Origin: Trichobilharzia szidati | Lineage: Eukaryota > Platyhelminthes > Trematoda > Strigeidida > Schistosomatidae | Assembly: GCA_944472155.2 (NCBI GenBank) | Contig: OX235273.1 | Span: 89,150,793 to 89,214,792, forward strand | Direction of reading: 5' to 3' | Length of the DNA: 64,000 nucleotides | Shown: positions 12,720 through 24,790 of the stretch, in pieces | Layout: each line of letters opens with the position of its first letter | How positions within the stretch are numbered: position 1 is the stretch's first letter | Program-made: the position numbers and the translations under genes | Notes under the pieces: generated by a model | What the model was told of the DNA's origin: nothing | Database searches by the model: none | The model's input: only the letters and a program-made list of their open reading frames with translations

Positions 12720-12977
12720 GAATAATAAGGGTAGCGGTCGCGCGCGCTCTGAAAAAGGAGAGTGGCATTTTTACATTGTGAAGTAAATTCTGCTTTTGTT
12801 GTTCAAACCACATCAGAAGCTTCTTAGTTCACTTTAACTGATTTATTTAGCTGAAGTGTTGTTCATATTACTCACAGTTTGTGTTCTGTTTGGTATTTAC
12901 GCTTTTGTGTATTTGGTTGGTATTAACCTCACAGTTTTCACGTACATATATTTGTGTCGTTGAAACAAATTAGCGCT

Positions 12978-14066
12978 ATGGGTCCGAATAACAATTGTGG
13001 ACGACCGGACTGCCATTTTCCGGTGGATGATGGTATGCAGTGTGACAACTGCAGCCTATGGTTCCACAAGGTTTGCTTTGGTTTGTCACCAGTAGCCTAT
13101 AAGAGATGTTGCATGCCATCATCTCCGTGGCTGTGCAAATTTTGCAGCAACCCGTTGGATGTCCTCATCCAAGAGGCAGTGGGACTCCTGATGTCCAAGA
13201 AATTGACAAAAAACGTAATCGAAAAGCCTGTACCAGAAATTATAGCTAAAAATGGCGGTTCAGGACATAATTTTAAAACTGAAGGTGTATCGCCACCTGG
13301 AGCTCAGGAGGCAAAAGAGGTACAGAGTGCCCAAATGTCTGTTGCGACAAAGCGCAAACGACAAAGGAAATCTATAAGGGCTGGTAGTGCCAGCATGGCA
13401 ACACCAGCCTGTAAAATGGCCACCCGAAAGCGCAGCGTGTCTAGTGCACGAATGGCCTCTAGTCGCGGCGAAAACAAAGTGGAAGAAACTGACTCCACTT
13501 GGTTGGTGCCGACAGTTAAGAAGCAAAATAAACGAAGGAAAGAAACAGCAACCGAGTTCACCAACAAGGTCTCGACGGCTGTTAATACCAGCCAAACTCA
13601 GAAACCCACGGACTCTAGTTACAGTGTTATCATCTGAAATTTGGAGGAAACTAAGAACACAGATCCAGCTGCCCGACATGCAGATGATCTGAAGGCGGTT
13701 AGCTCCATAATCCGGGAAATACTTCCCGAAAAAACAATTGGAGTTCACGTAAGAAGAGCCATCAGGATCGGAAAACGAAACCCTGATGCTACGGAAACTT
13801 CTCGATGACTACTTAAGATAGTTTTAGGGAACGAAACAGAGAAAAGCACCATCCTCAACAACGCGTTCAAAATTAACGATAAAAGTTTGAAAATAAGGCC
13901 TGATTGGCCTTTAGAAGTTAGAATCAAAAGAAGAGAAGCCGTGACTGAACTAAAGGCCAGGCCAGAGAAAGGTGAAAAAGACCTCAAGATATTGGGTTTT
14001 CGGATGGTGAGGTCTTGGAAACCAGTGCTGCCGAGACCTCTCTTCATAAGCCGGATGAACACGTAG
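12978..14066 (+). pseudogene. CR1 ORF1 with PHD-like zinc finger (two in-frame stops)
   Basis: The first ATG of the frame is 12978. Residues about 7-57 hold the cysteine/histidine ladder CGRPDC, CDNC, WFHKVC and CKFC, a C4HC3 PHD-type finger as found in ORF1 of invertebrate CR1 elements, where it probably helps bind nucleic acid or chromatin. A long basic, serine-rich middle follows (KRKRQRKS and similar). After a TGA at 13635 the same frame continues with a conserved C-terminal block (IREILPEKTIGVHVRRAIRI, then LLKIVLGNE and IRPDWPLEVRIKRREAVTEL) up to TAG at about 14064, interrupted by one more TGA at 13806. The frame overlaps the start of ORF2 by roughly 50 nt. Confidence 0.75.
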
Positions 14067-16849
14067 GTGTCTCGGTGTGCTATACGAACGCATGTAGTCT
14101 TAGGAATAAGCTCGCCGAATTAGGAGAATTATCTGAAAGACTACAACCTGATGTGATTGCTATCAATGAGACATGGTTGTTAGTGGGTGTAGACTTAACT
14201 CCACTCATACCTGGGTACATCTGCATTCGAGCTGATAGAGTAAGTAGTCGGAAAGGTGGCGGGGTTGCTCTTTACATCCGCGATGACATAGGGACTAGGT
14301 CAACGTTGTCAGAAGTTCATGACAGCGGCACCAGTGAGGCTGCAAGTTGCGTTATTAATCTGAGCAAAGGCACTTTAACGATCGGAGTTATTTACAGAAG
14401 TCATGCTAGCCAAGCTGATGACTTCGTTCTAAATCACTTGAGAGCGTGGTGTAGTAGAAATAGGTGTCTGGTTGTTGGCGACTTTAATGCTCCACACATT
14501 AACTGGGGGGAATTAAACTCCACTAGTTTGTATACCTGTTTCAATAGGGAGTTCACATTGACAGTGCTTGAATGTGCACTCGTGCAACATATGCATGCAC
14601 CAACACGGTATCACCCGGAACATGATCCATCTAGTCTAGACTTGGTTTTAACACACCAGAAGGAGGACGTTGGTGACATTAGGTGCCTTCCGCCGCTTGG
14701 CAGCAGTGACCACATAGTCATTGCTTTTACGTTTAAGATTCATTCTCTCATACACAGGTCAAAATCTGCTCGTCCAAACATTTGGGAAGCGGATATGCAA
14801 GGAATCCGGAACGCAGCAACTGCAGTTGACTGGTCAGTAGATACAAGTCGGACTATCGAGGAAGCTTGGGTAGGATTTAGAAATACACTAGATTGTGTTA
14901 CTTCACCTTTTATACCTTGGTACACTCCTCGAAAGCTATTGCACAAGCCACCTTGGATTACTAGTGAAATAAGGAGGCTATTAAGACGGCGAAAGAACTT
15001 ATGGGACCAATTTATTATGACAGGAAGGGAAAGTTTCCAGAAGGACTACCGCAAAATTCGAAATCTCTGTAAGTATGCGATTAATAAGAGTCGTATAGAA
15101 TATGAGAGACGACTTGTACTAGATAGTGTTCACTATCCAAAAAGGCTCTTCTCGTATATTAAACGTAGGACTAAAACTAGCAATGGTATACCGTCACTCA
15201 TAAGCATTAGTGGAGAAACGGCTGAGTCAGACTAAGGAAAGGCTGAAAACCTCTCTGAATACTTCTGTGACGTCTTCTCGTCTGATAGTACCACCCAGGG
15301 ATATGGCGAGGTCACTGCTATCGCCACTCAGATGCCCTCAATTGTGGTAGAGCACACAAAAGTCCTCAAACTACTGTCTAAACTGAAGCCAGGTAAATCA
15401 CCTGGGCCTGGTGGACCTCACCCTAAACTGTTAATTTCCTTGGCGGATATAATATATATTCCGCTTGCGGAGATTTTCCAAATGTCACTGACCCAGGCTA
15501 AGCTACCCAGGGACTGGAAGGATGCCATTATAAGCCCTATATTCAAAGAGGGGGACAGGCAATTGGTATCTAACCACAGGCCGGTAAGTCTGACATGCAT
15601 TATAGCAAAGGTAATGGAAACTATTATTAGGGATCAGCTATTAGCTTATGTTGAAACACATGGCTTACTGGCAGTTGAACAGCATGGATTCCGACCAGGA
15701 CGATCCTGCTTGACAAACTTACTGTTAGCTAGGGAAGATTGGGTCGAGGCCAGAGATAAAAAACTTCTGTTGGACGTGGTTTTTATTGATCTTAGCGAGG
15801 CATTCGACAAAGTATCCCACTTAGGTCTCCTTAGTAAACTTAAAGGTTTCGGACTAGACCAATGCCTATGTGAGTGGTTTAGGGATTACCTAATGGATAG
15901 AAGGCAGAAGGTTAGAGTTAACGGTGTACTATCAGGGTGGAAGGCAGTACCCAGTGGAGTGTCTCAGGGAACTGTATTAGGCCCCTTGCTATTCCTATTA
16001 TATGTTAATGAGCTACCAGGGATTCTTACTTCATCTTCATTGTTATTTGCAGACGACATTAAGATATGAAAAACTGTAAATAATAACGAGGATAGGTCGG
16101 CCCTACAAACTGATCTAGGTAAATTAGCGGAGTGGTCGAACCTGTGGAGTTTGGAAATGAATTCTTGGAATAGCGCAGTAATGCACTTAGGTCAGAAGTC
16201 TTATATGTCGTACTCCCTAGGGGACACAGAACTACCTGATGTTAACGAACAGAAGGACGTAGGAATCATTGTCAGCAATGATTTGAAAACAAGTGCAAAT
16301 TGCAATGCAGCCGCAGCTAAGGCTTTTCGAATGCTATGGGCACTCCGAAGGGCTTTCAAACGATTAGATGAGGGCATGTTCATAATACTCTATGCAACAT
16401 ATGTCAGGCCTCATCTAGAATACTGCGTACAAGCGGCGGGTCCATGCTTCAAAAAAGAGGCATATATCCTGGAAAAATTACAGAGAGTAGGAACGAAATT
16501 AGTTAGTGGTTTCTCACACCTTCCTTATGATAAGAGGATGGAGCATTTAAATCTCTTTCCGTTATCATACTGAAGGAAGAGAGGCGACTTAATTTTAGCA
16601 TACCGTATACTTAAGGGTGATTTAGGAACTGACCTTTCTAAACTTTTCTCTCCTTCTAGAATACATTTACGGGATCACCGCAAAAAGGTGCTCAAACCGA
16701 GGACGATTAAAATACGTGCAGAATTTAGATTCTCTCACAGAGTGGTCAACGACTGGAACTCCTTACCTGATTCAGTAGTAACAGCTCCATCGGTGAACGC
16801 TTTCAAAGAGAAGTTAGATCTCTGCAGAGGTATATTTTGCAAGGATTAA
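14015..16849 (+). pseudogene. CR1 ORF2 endonuclease-reverse transcriptase (three in-frame stops)
   Basis: One continuous frame of about 945 codons. The N-terminal AP-type endonuclease shows INETWL (catalytic Glu), VVGDFNAPHINW and the C-terminal GSSDHIVI box. A linker with basic PWITSEIRRLLRRRK follows. The reverse transcriptase has LPRDWKDAIISPIFKEG, NHRPVSLT, VFIDLSEAFDKVSH (the usual K is E), GVSQGTVLGPLLFLLYVNEL and FADD, then the C-terminal VRPHLEYC and RVVNDWNSLPDSV blocks. Stops at 15233 (TAA), 16067 (TGA) and 16571 (TGA) inactivate it. The true start is unclear because the frame is open upstream of 14015 and overlaps ORF1. Confidence 0.85.
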
Positions 16850-16880
16850 CATAGGTCACAAGAGCCTTCTATCCTTATCA

Positions 16881-19849
16881 AGTGAATCTGAACTTACATA
16901 CGTCCTCTACAATTAGAAGCCTGGGATCGCATCCGAAGGAATTCAGTTCACTTATTACGCAAAATAAAGCCGTGACGCTCGAAATTGTAGATTTTATTGG
17001 GATCATTCAAAAGCTTGGAACTGTTTTAAAACAGCAGGTACCAAGAAATCATAAGGTTTACGTAAGCCGGTCAAATGGATATTGTACATTGAATCAGTTA
17101 CCATGACTTTAGAGGGAGTGGATATACGAAAGATTTTTCACTACAACTGTCAGTGTAAATGGTTAGTTGATGTATCATTAAGAGGGACCGAACTTGAATT
17201 AAATTCTTGAAACTATTTGTCACATACGTTTCATTGGAAAAAATAAGGTGCAAAAAGTTGTATACGATCACCCGTAATAAAAAATATCGAGGAATTTTGA
17301 GGGTCAATTATGGATTTGTCTTGCCAAATGGTAAAGATTCTCGAGATTATTAACACTATTTCAACCCCAATTTGTTAACTTGAGAGCTTACAAATGATGG
17401 TCGTTAACGCTGTTACCTGTGGTAGTCAGATGCTCAAAAAAACACAAAAGAACTCTGTGCTATTTTTCCACATCAGTCCAGTGCCTAGTGGCATTTGTTC
17501 AGAATTTTAAGCTCCATTTACATGCTGCACAACATAATCCTTTAGTCTAGACTACGATGAACAATTTCAAGTAATAGTTCATCATTTACCGATTTCATTT
17601 TCAAATTGACTGGCATTTTCAACATACTGACATTTGAGATAATTAGGCCTGACGATATTTCATACTTTTGAAAGTCCAGCGTACATCATGGAATCACTCT
17701 TTCTTTAAGACTGTTTTTTATTGAAAATTAATTTTAAGTTTGGTCCACAGATGCCATTCTGAAAATAGGCAAAATCGTCAATCATTTTTGGAAGACATAC
17801 GCTCATAAGATTCTTAACAGTTACACTGAGATTGGTGAACTTAGATAACTACCTTTTTTCCTCCAGAGATGTTGATTTCAGATGCCTATATATATATATA
17901 TATATATATAACTGGTACCATGTGTTGCATAAACTATTAATTTTTATAGTTTAATCCATGTCTTGTAGTACTGTTTGATTTCCCTTCTGCATACGACAAC
18001 ATTGTTCTACCGCTGAACTCCACTATTACACATATATAAATAATAATCCCACCATTCAATCTAACATCTCATTATTTTAACGAAACTATGTGTCACAATG
18101 CTGAACCTAGTCATATTCTCCTGAAACGTATATTTCAAACCTGGTTCATGTGCTTGGAGCTATTATTGATTCTTCTCAGATTTCATTTGGCATATTGATG
18201 TTTCCATTTTTGCTTGTAAACTCCATTCGCCTATCTAAAGCTTGTTTGGCGTTAGATGAATGAATATGCGTTAAAACAGATAATTGGCCCTTCATGAAAG
18301 TATTAATTAATTGATATCATTAGGACACAGTAGTTTGACTGTTGGTTTATCAACTATCACCACTGGAGCAAATATTTAACGTTAGAAAACAACAGAATTT
18401 ATTCATTGTATACTGTCTAAAAATTATAGTATCTCTGGTATGAGCAGGCATTAACAGCCAGTGAAAACATTAGTCTCTGTGGTAGAAAGTAGGAATGAAA
18501 CAGCATTTCATGACTATATATCACTACTACGAAAGCATTCGTAAATGTCAGATGAGCCCTCTGTGTTCGTCACGTAATTCCACTATAGCCAATAAACCTT
18601 TATAAACAAGTGGTCAACACATTCGACCACTTCATTTATAATCCTTTAACTATGCATCAGTGTAGACTAGTCTTCAATCATCACCTTACATTTAACAGGT
18701 TCGAAGCAAGTGCCTTGTATACTCAAGGCATTCGGAAATGCCAGCTTTTTATGAGTGTTCATCTATAAGTACTACATCGTATTTGCACTCTAAATAAAAC
18801 CTTAATCACAACCGTCATAGAATAACTTTATTTTATAAAACACTAATCAATTATAGGACCGTACTCCACCACAATGTCCAAATTTTATTCTTACATTAAT
18901 GAAAACCACTGTAATTTCCGCAACGAAATCTAATAAATAGTCATATTGCACATCCTTGACGTGAACAAATTGTTATCATCACTTTAGATTACAACTCTCC
19001 GTAAGCTCTTACACGGCTGTGTATGCTGGAGTAATGGGCCCTGGTTGATACAGTATACTTTCTCAACACGTTTTCTACATCTAAACACTTTCACAACACC
19101 TATCGTTTCAGAGCACCAAGAGTCAGCCTTATGTCAAGGAACACAGCAAGCTTGTAACAATGGTAACAATGTCTGTTCAAGAACTCGGAAGGAGAAGGTA
19201 CGACTAATGTACCTCCATCCGAACCTGAATCGTGCATGGATTTTATCAATAACTGCTTAGTCTTCATATAACCATTGTCACTAAAACCTTATATGCTAAA
19301 TTAGTCAAGTTGATGCCTATGACTACAGCAGAAAGATTTGTCTTGTTTTTATAGACGGGAATGATTGATGCTGCTTCCAAGTTTTTGATAGCGCTAACAA
19401 AGATTGGAATCATTTAGTTAGTAAAATTCTCTATATTTCAAATGGAAAACAAATACTTTGTTTAGATGCATTGTGTAATGTTTGTTAGACGAAATGAAAA
19501 GGCTGTTGGTAAACACAAAAGAGGAAAAAATAAATAATGATCATTAGAAGAAATATCGTGTCGCATATAAAACTGCAAATCCCTACATAATTTTGGGGTG
19601 ACTAGTTCCAACTTAGGTTGTTGAGATAAAATATCTGACGCAGATAGCAAAGTTGTTCAAGATAATGATATTTTAACACCATTCATCAATCTCTGAATGA
19701 TACTTCCTAGTTTTGTTTTCAAACATTCTATATAGCAGATCTATATGTTTTAAACTTTTGGAAGTTAAGTTCCAGGGTTAAAACATCCAAAGTCAACGTA
19801 AAACGTATTCGTATGGATCTTCACTTCAGCCTGTGGAGAAATGCCTTAG
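16881..19849. other. no gene seen; TA microsatellite and small repeat trace
   Basis: About 3 kb without a supported gene. A (TA)n microsatellite spans about 17887-17911. At about 18850-18895 the run TACTCCACCACAATGTCC and onward resembles the outer flank of the palindrome copies at 830-855 and 26671-26700 (CTCTACCACAGTGC), suggesting a third decayed copy of that repeat family. Confidence 0.4.
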
Positions 19850-20346
19850 NNNNNNNNNNNNNNNNNNNNNNNNNNNNNNNNNNNNNNNNNNNNNNNNNNN
19901 NNNNNNNNNNNNNNNNNNNNNNNNNNNNNNNNNNNNNNNNNNNNNNNNNNNNNNNNNNNNNNNNNNNNNNNNNNNNNNNNNNNNNNNNNNNNNNNNNNNN
20001 NNNNNNNNNNNNNNNNNNNNNNNNNNNNNNNNNNNNNNNNNNNNNNNNNNNNNNNNNNNNNNNNNNNNNNNNNNNNNNNNNNNNNNNNNNNNNNNNNNNN
20101 NNNNNNNNNNNNNNNNNNNNNNNNNNNNNNNNNNNNNNNNNNNNNNNNNNNNNNNNNNNNNNNNNNNNNNNNNNNNNNNNNNNNNNNNNNNNNNNNNNNN
20201 NNNNNNNNNNNNNNNNNNNNNNNNNNNNNNNNNNNNNNNNNNNNNNNNNNNNNNNNNNNNNNNNNNNNNNNNNNNNNNNNNNNNNNNNNNNNNNNNNNNN
20301 NNNNNNNNNNNNNNNNNNNNNNNNNNNNNNNNNNNNNNNNNNNNNN
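19850..20346. other. assembly gap (497 Ns)
   Basis: A run of 497 undetermined bases. Open frames crossing it are meaningless. It lies about 100 bp from the 3' tail of a minus-strand CR1/Jockey copy. Confidence 1.
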
Positions 20347-20446
20347 TTTATTATTCACTATGACCTAGAAATGGTGTGGTTTTTTTGTTGGGGTTTTTAT
20401 TTTATTTTTTCCTATTAATTATCAATATTTTTAACATTTCATACAT

Positions 20447-21715
20447 TTATATAATAATAATAATTTACTTTATTCCAAAAACAGTACTTGTGATACAGAA
20501 TGGAATTTTCAGCATTAATCACAATATTGCATCTAATTTCCTCAAATTATAAATAAAATTAATCACAAAGAAAATTTTTCTACATTTACAATATGCTTAA
20601 TATAAAAATAAATAAATAAAAAATAAAAAACATGCAGCATATAAAATGGAAATAATAATAATGATAGCAGCTAAGGTAACGATAATAATAATAATAATAC
20701 AAGTGAAAATTGCCGTGGGCTTGTTTCACACAGTATTGTCGATGCGGTATGCAAATCCTTGCATGATTAAAAATATTGAATCTGATGTTCTTTTTAGATG
20801 ATATGGTGAGGGAAAAAACAAAGATTACAGCAGTCATAGAGATAAGTTGGTGTTTGCAGTTATGAAAGTGAGAACAAGAATCAACAGGACCATAAATATA
20901 ATAGAAATAATAAAAGTAAAACTTGAAGGTATATAAGGATGGATGGAGAAGATTGTTTATTTACTAGATGAAAAAAGGTTAGTCAATTCTTGCCTGACGC
21001 TATTTTCATCACATAAAATACGTGCCAAGTATGGTATCATAGAATTTCGATACTTAGACGTGCGAGCATACAGTTTTCTGAAGTTACTTCTCGTTCTACC
21101 TGAGGAGATGCAAGGTGAAAGCTGAGGGTGAAGTGGATGCTCCAAGTCAGACAAAATCCCTTTGGCAAATATACTGCACGAAGTCAAATGCCTATCGACA
21201 ACGACGTTAACTATGTAGTCCACTGGGACACCACTCACTCTGCTGACAGTCTTCAGCATTCTATGAATTGTGACAAAGTCCCTTTTAAGCAAACCAGGAA
21301 AGAATAAGGGTGAACAATAAAGAAGAATAGGTAGGATGCAAGAGTTTATGAACTGTAAGAGGAGGGGTTGAGTTATACCCGAGTGCCTTAACTTCTTAAT
21401 GTAAAATGTCAGGCGAAATATTTTACTGGAGATCGCTGAGACATGGGAAGACCAGGAGAGATCAGAAGAGAGAATAAGTCCAAGATACTTAATTTCTGAT
21501 TTAATTCCTATATCATTGTCATCAATCTTGCAACTGTCATGAGAATCGACGGCTTCTTTTAACTGCCGTTTACACCTTAAGCTGAAATTAACAGTTTGAC
21601 ATTTAGAAGGATTCAGTTTAAGACCGTTAGACTCAGACCATTTACTGACTTCCGACAGAAAGCTATTTATTTTGGTACAATCTAGCTGGGAGTTAACAGC
21701 CATTGAAACAGTTAA
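20447..21715 (-). mobile_element. CR1/Jockey-like retrotransposon 3' half (family J)
   Basis: Minus-strand copy of the family at 7196-8033. The open frame ends at 20957 and includes SEVSKWSESNGLKLNPSKCQ, then IKYLGLILSSDLSWSSHVS, LLLQFINSCILPILLYCSP, LLKRDFVTIHRMLKTVSRVS and RNSMIPYLARILCDENSVR. These are reverse-transcriptase C-terminal (thumb/connector) blocks. The YADD core is just cut off at the 5' end (LTVSMAVNSQLD corresponds to the LTISMPAVTSQSD that follows YADD in the 59645-61690 copy). The 3' untranslated region ends at a TTACTTTATTCC motif next to AATAATAATAA at about 20447. Confidence 0.9.
20957..21715 (-). pseudogene. reverse transcriptase C-terminal fragment (family J)
   Basis: About 250 codons of clean reading frame without the catalytic palm motifs, so not an active enzyme. 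It is the best preserved C-terminus of this family here. The 7.2 kb and 59.6 kb copies align to it over their shared parts. Upstream codons between 21716 and 21868 are not element sequence, which marks the 5' truncation point. Confidence 0.75.
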
Positions 21716-21759
21716 ATTATAAAAAGAGCTAAACCAATACAATATGTAAAATGAAACGC

Positions 21760-21818
21760 TGAAAATTCCATGCTGTGAATTGTTATTGTTGTGGAATAAA
21801 GTGATTATTATTATTGCA
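21760..21818 (+). mobile_element. small plus-strand 3' tail of family J
   Basis: The run GCTGAAAATTCCATG through GGAATAAAGTGATTATTATTATTG matches the 3' end of family J at about 7970-8033, but in the opposite direction to the adjacent minus-strand copy. It is either a separate very short insertion or a rearranged end. Confidence 0.6.
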
Positions 21819-21864
21819 TTTTTGTCGGAAGATGAATAGCAAATTTTGATGTCCATCATCCATA

Positions 21865-22620
21865 ACAACCTATCGTGGACCGCAATTCGAAGGCGGATTG
21901 TTCTTGGCTTAGACCGAAATCCTAGGCTGCATCTGTTTCAGAATAACAGCCTGTCATCCTCATGCAAATGGTATGGTAGGACGTTTTCACCGAAAGTAGA
22001 AGGCTGGATTATAAGCCAAAAACATTTCACAGTGGACCGATACCCTACCCTTAGTCCTCCTCGGTATACGAAATGCACTGAAAACCAATGCTGGCTGTAC
22101 CACTGCTGACCTAGTATTCAGAACAACACTAAGACTACCAGCTATACCTGTTTCGCCTCCAGTTTAACACCAGCTGGAGATCTCGTGTCGTACGCCAGCC
22201 GACAGACGGACGCAATGCGTTCAGTTAATTATGCTCCCCTTCAGCCGAAGTCCATTAATGTCTTAGTTCACCTATACGCAAAAACTTCATCTCACGTATT
22301 TGTTCGTCTTGGCTGTATACGTCACTTGCGGCAACCACTGTATGGTGGACCATATGAAGTCATTAAGCGCATGGGTAGACTACTTGTTCTGAGGAAGTAG
22401 GTCACAAGGACCCCTTGTACTGACGGTCCGAATCTGACTTACTTAGAAGGCAATCGCATAAGCCTTGAACCAGTCGTTCCAAGTAATGAACAGCTGAATG
22501 GATACCCGCTGGTCCTTGGGGAATCAGTCAGCCCCGAAAAGGTGACCGAAGAACCCAACGATACTCAAAAGAGAACACCTTCTGATAACTTTAAACGACA
22601 GCGACCCAAATACCATTAGA
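21865..22620 (+). mobile_element. gypsy-type integrase remnant
   Basis: Translated across several frames, this gives the end of a Ty3/gypsy integrase. ACHPHANGMVGRFHRKLKAG corresponds to the family's usual YHPQ.NG..ER.HR.LK block. It is followed by QWTDTLPLVLLGIRNALKTN and then LVFRTTLRLP (usually LVYGTTLRLPGE). A C-terminal part with SSHVFVRLGCIRHLRQPLYG and PYEVIKRMGR lies in the open frame 22185-22400. At least three frame changes and stops make it a fossil. No LTR was identified downstream. Confidence 0.75.
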
Positions 22621-23889
22621 AATATTTTCGACCGGTCACATGAGTTCAAAATAAGGCTTGTAGATTCAAAAAATTACAGAAAAATACTGTGGTGTCAAAA
22701 GTGTAGTTACAAAGAGTGACGTTCCCGTATGTGTTGCAAGAAAACCTTCCGGTTTACCACTGGAGTCCTCATAAGAAGGCCAAACCAATTTCTATACCTA
22801 AATTCGTCCAGATAAGTATAAATCATCGTGATTCCTGACTCATTTGCTGCTCTGACCATCTTTTTTTAAGTTACTCCATTAACTCTTGGTGGAACTTATG
22901 CGATTCCCATAGAGAAGATTAACAAAATCTGGCAGATTTTCTGCTGCAGCAGTCTAGGCATCTATATTTAAGCCCATCAGTAGATGCTGTTTACATCCAC
23001 AATTGCATTACTCCCCCCCATTCATATGTCTTCTCCCTTCCTGTGTGCCTGTTACCCAAGCAGTACTTAAACACTAAATTTGTATGAAATCTGCTTCGCA
23101 ACTTGTGTACGGCGACCATGATTCCACTTATAAACTACGGAATCACCTCACTGGTTGCTCAGGATCATTATGTCTGTTTATCATATAGTTTTGTCTAGGG
23201 TTGCTATAATTTAGAGTAACCAACTTTCTGGACGGACCGCGAGACTCCAAGAGCGCCTTCGTACTTATTTAACAGGACAAGACAAACGCGCTTCACCCTC
23301 TTCTATGAAAAGCAATTTGTTCTGATAGTGGCTTTTTATGCAGGCAGGTAGAGAAGTGCCGGAAATATAAGTGCGTGGACGCAAACAGAACTTCAGTGTC
23401 AGTATATGTACATGTTCATATTTACTGTACATTTCTGTAATAAAAAATAAAAAATAAATTTCTGTCTAGTAAACACGCGTATTGATACTCTCTCAGTCTT
23501 CTTATTAACCTATGCCACTATACTCTTCATCATTCACGCAGAGTAATTTATAGATTTCTGCGCGTTCTTTAGACATTTAGGGGTCCTAGTATTCGATTTA
23601 TTCTAGAAATAAATGATACGCTCTTATTGTTTTTACAGTCAGCAGAATATAGCAGCGTGTATCCAAAGTGCATGTTCTGATTTATAGGGGTGAACTGTTC
23701 CATGTTTTAAAATACATGTCTGTGAAGACGTTCTGGCGGAGTGATGATCTAAAGGCTTTTATGGCCACTGTGAAAGTTTGGTTACACAGGTCGTAAGAGC
23801 CTTGAGGTGAGAAGTGTATGTCCTTACTGTCACAGAATGATATTTTGCATGGAACCTTAAAGAAGAATATTAGGTTTATAATAAGTCGT
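22621..23889. other. no gene seen
   Basis: No supported gene. It may contain the 3' untranslated region or LTR of the gypsy remnant, but no terminal repeat pair was found. An A-rich AATAAAAAATAAAAAATAAA stretch lies near 23440. Confidence 0.35.
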
Positions 23890-24790
23890 CTCGTCGTCCA
23901 CTACACCATGAAATGTGACTTCTGTTTTTGAGCCGCACTTGTGTTTTTGTGTAATAAATGTCGTTTTCCATATATCTGGTTAGGTTCGAGTTTTTGAAGG
24001 CATTGTGAAGGTTTTAAGCAGTGATATGGGAATATCAGGTCCACCATATTTATATAAATACGACGGAATACCATCAGCGCTGACACATTTAGAGCTGTTG
24101 AGAGTTCTAATGGCTTGGTTGGTGTCACCATACGCGTACTCAGTTGCACTAATTTGTTTAATTGTGAGAAAATTGGGAATTCGCGTCGTATCAGTAGAGT
24201 GTATACTCAGTAATGAGATTGTGGGCTTAATATAGTTAGCTGAAAGTGTTTTTTTTAAGTAATTCACACGTATCTGCAGGGTCTCTGTTCAGCCTACCTA
24301 TGTTGATGAGGAGAGAAGTACTATGTTTCGTGAGATCCAATAGCTTCCTTAGGATTTCTGTGAGTGCATACATCCTAGCAAATCTGACTAGTGTGGTGCG
24401 TTCTCCATTCCCCATACTCAAATTTGGAGCTCCTGAGATAGAACTAGGAGCGTTAAGTATTAACCCTAGTGTGACGGAACATTAAGTCTTTGTCGTTATC
24501 AATTCTTGTGGGGATAGTGACAGTTTGTTTCCAGCCTAAAATGTTCAGTTTTCTTAAGAGCTTATCAAATTTAGACGGGGCAGTAAGTCCCAGTTGATTT
24601 CGGGTAGCCTGAAGTCTCCATATATGATCTTATGGTCGAATGGGAGACTCGACACTTGCTCCAGTGCACTAATGGGTTGGGCCTCGTACTCACTAAAGGT
24701 ATAAGGTGCTCTGTATATACATCCAATTAGTGCTGTAGCATTTTTAAAGTGTACGTTGGTCCACACTATCCTGCATGCTACTGAGTTCCC
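23890..24790 (-). mobile_element. decayed non-LTR endonuclease-reverse transcriptase fragment
   Basis: On the minus strand, about 24766-24560 encodes an endonuclease piece (ALIGCIYRAPYTFSEYEAQP, then HKIIYGDFRLPEINWDLL, matching the GDFN.P.INW box). About 24420-24236 encodes the linker, and 24235-23980 the reverse-transcriptase N-terminus (AIRTLNSSKCVSADGIPSYL, then YKYGGPDIPISLLKTF). The order is correct for a CR1/Jockey-type ORF2, but frames shift between pieces. The palm domain is missing, so the copy is truncated at its 3' side as well. It is distinct in sequence from the 12.7 kb element. Confidence 0.7.

Larger units (their letters stand above)
12720..16880 (+). mobile_element. near full-length CR1-type retrotransposon with PHD-finger ORF1
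   Basis: This is a two-ORF non-LTR retrotransposon. ORF1 (about 12978-14066) has an N-terminal C4HC3 PHD-like finger. ORF2 (about 14015-16849) has an endonuclease followed by a reverse transcriptase. The frames are intact throughout: ORF1 is broken only by TGA at 13635 and 13806, and ORF2 only by TAA at 15233 and TGA at 16067 and 16571. The 5' untranslated region probably starts near the GC-richer CGCGCGCGCTC at about 12740. The 3' end is soon after 16849 but no tail repeat could be fixed. It belongs to the same broad CR1 lineage as 4060-5290. Confidence 0.85.

Noticed and set aside
19813..20418. Long open frames on both strands
   Set aside because: They are made by the N gap and carry no information.
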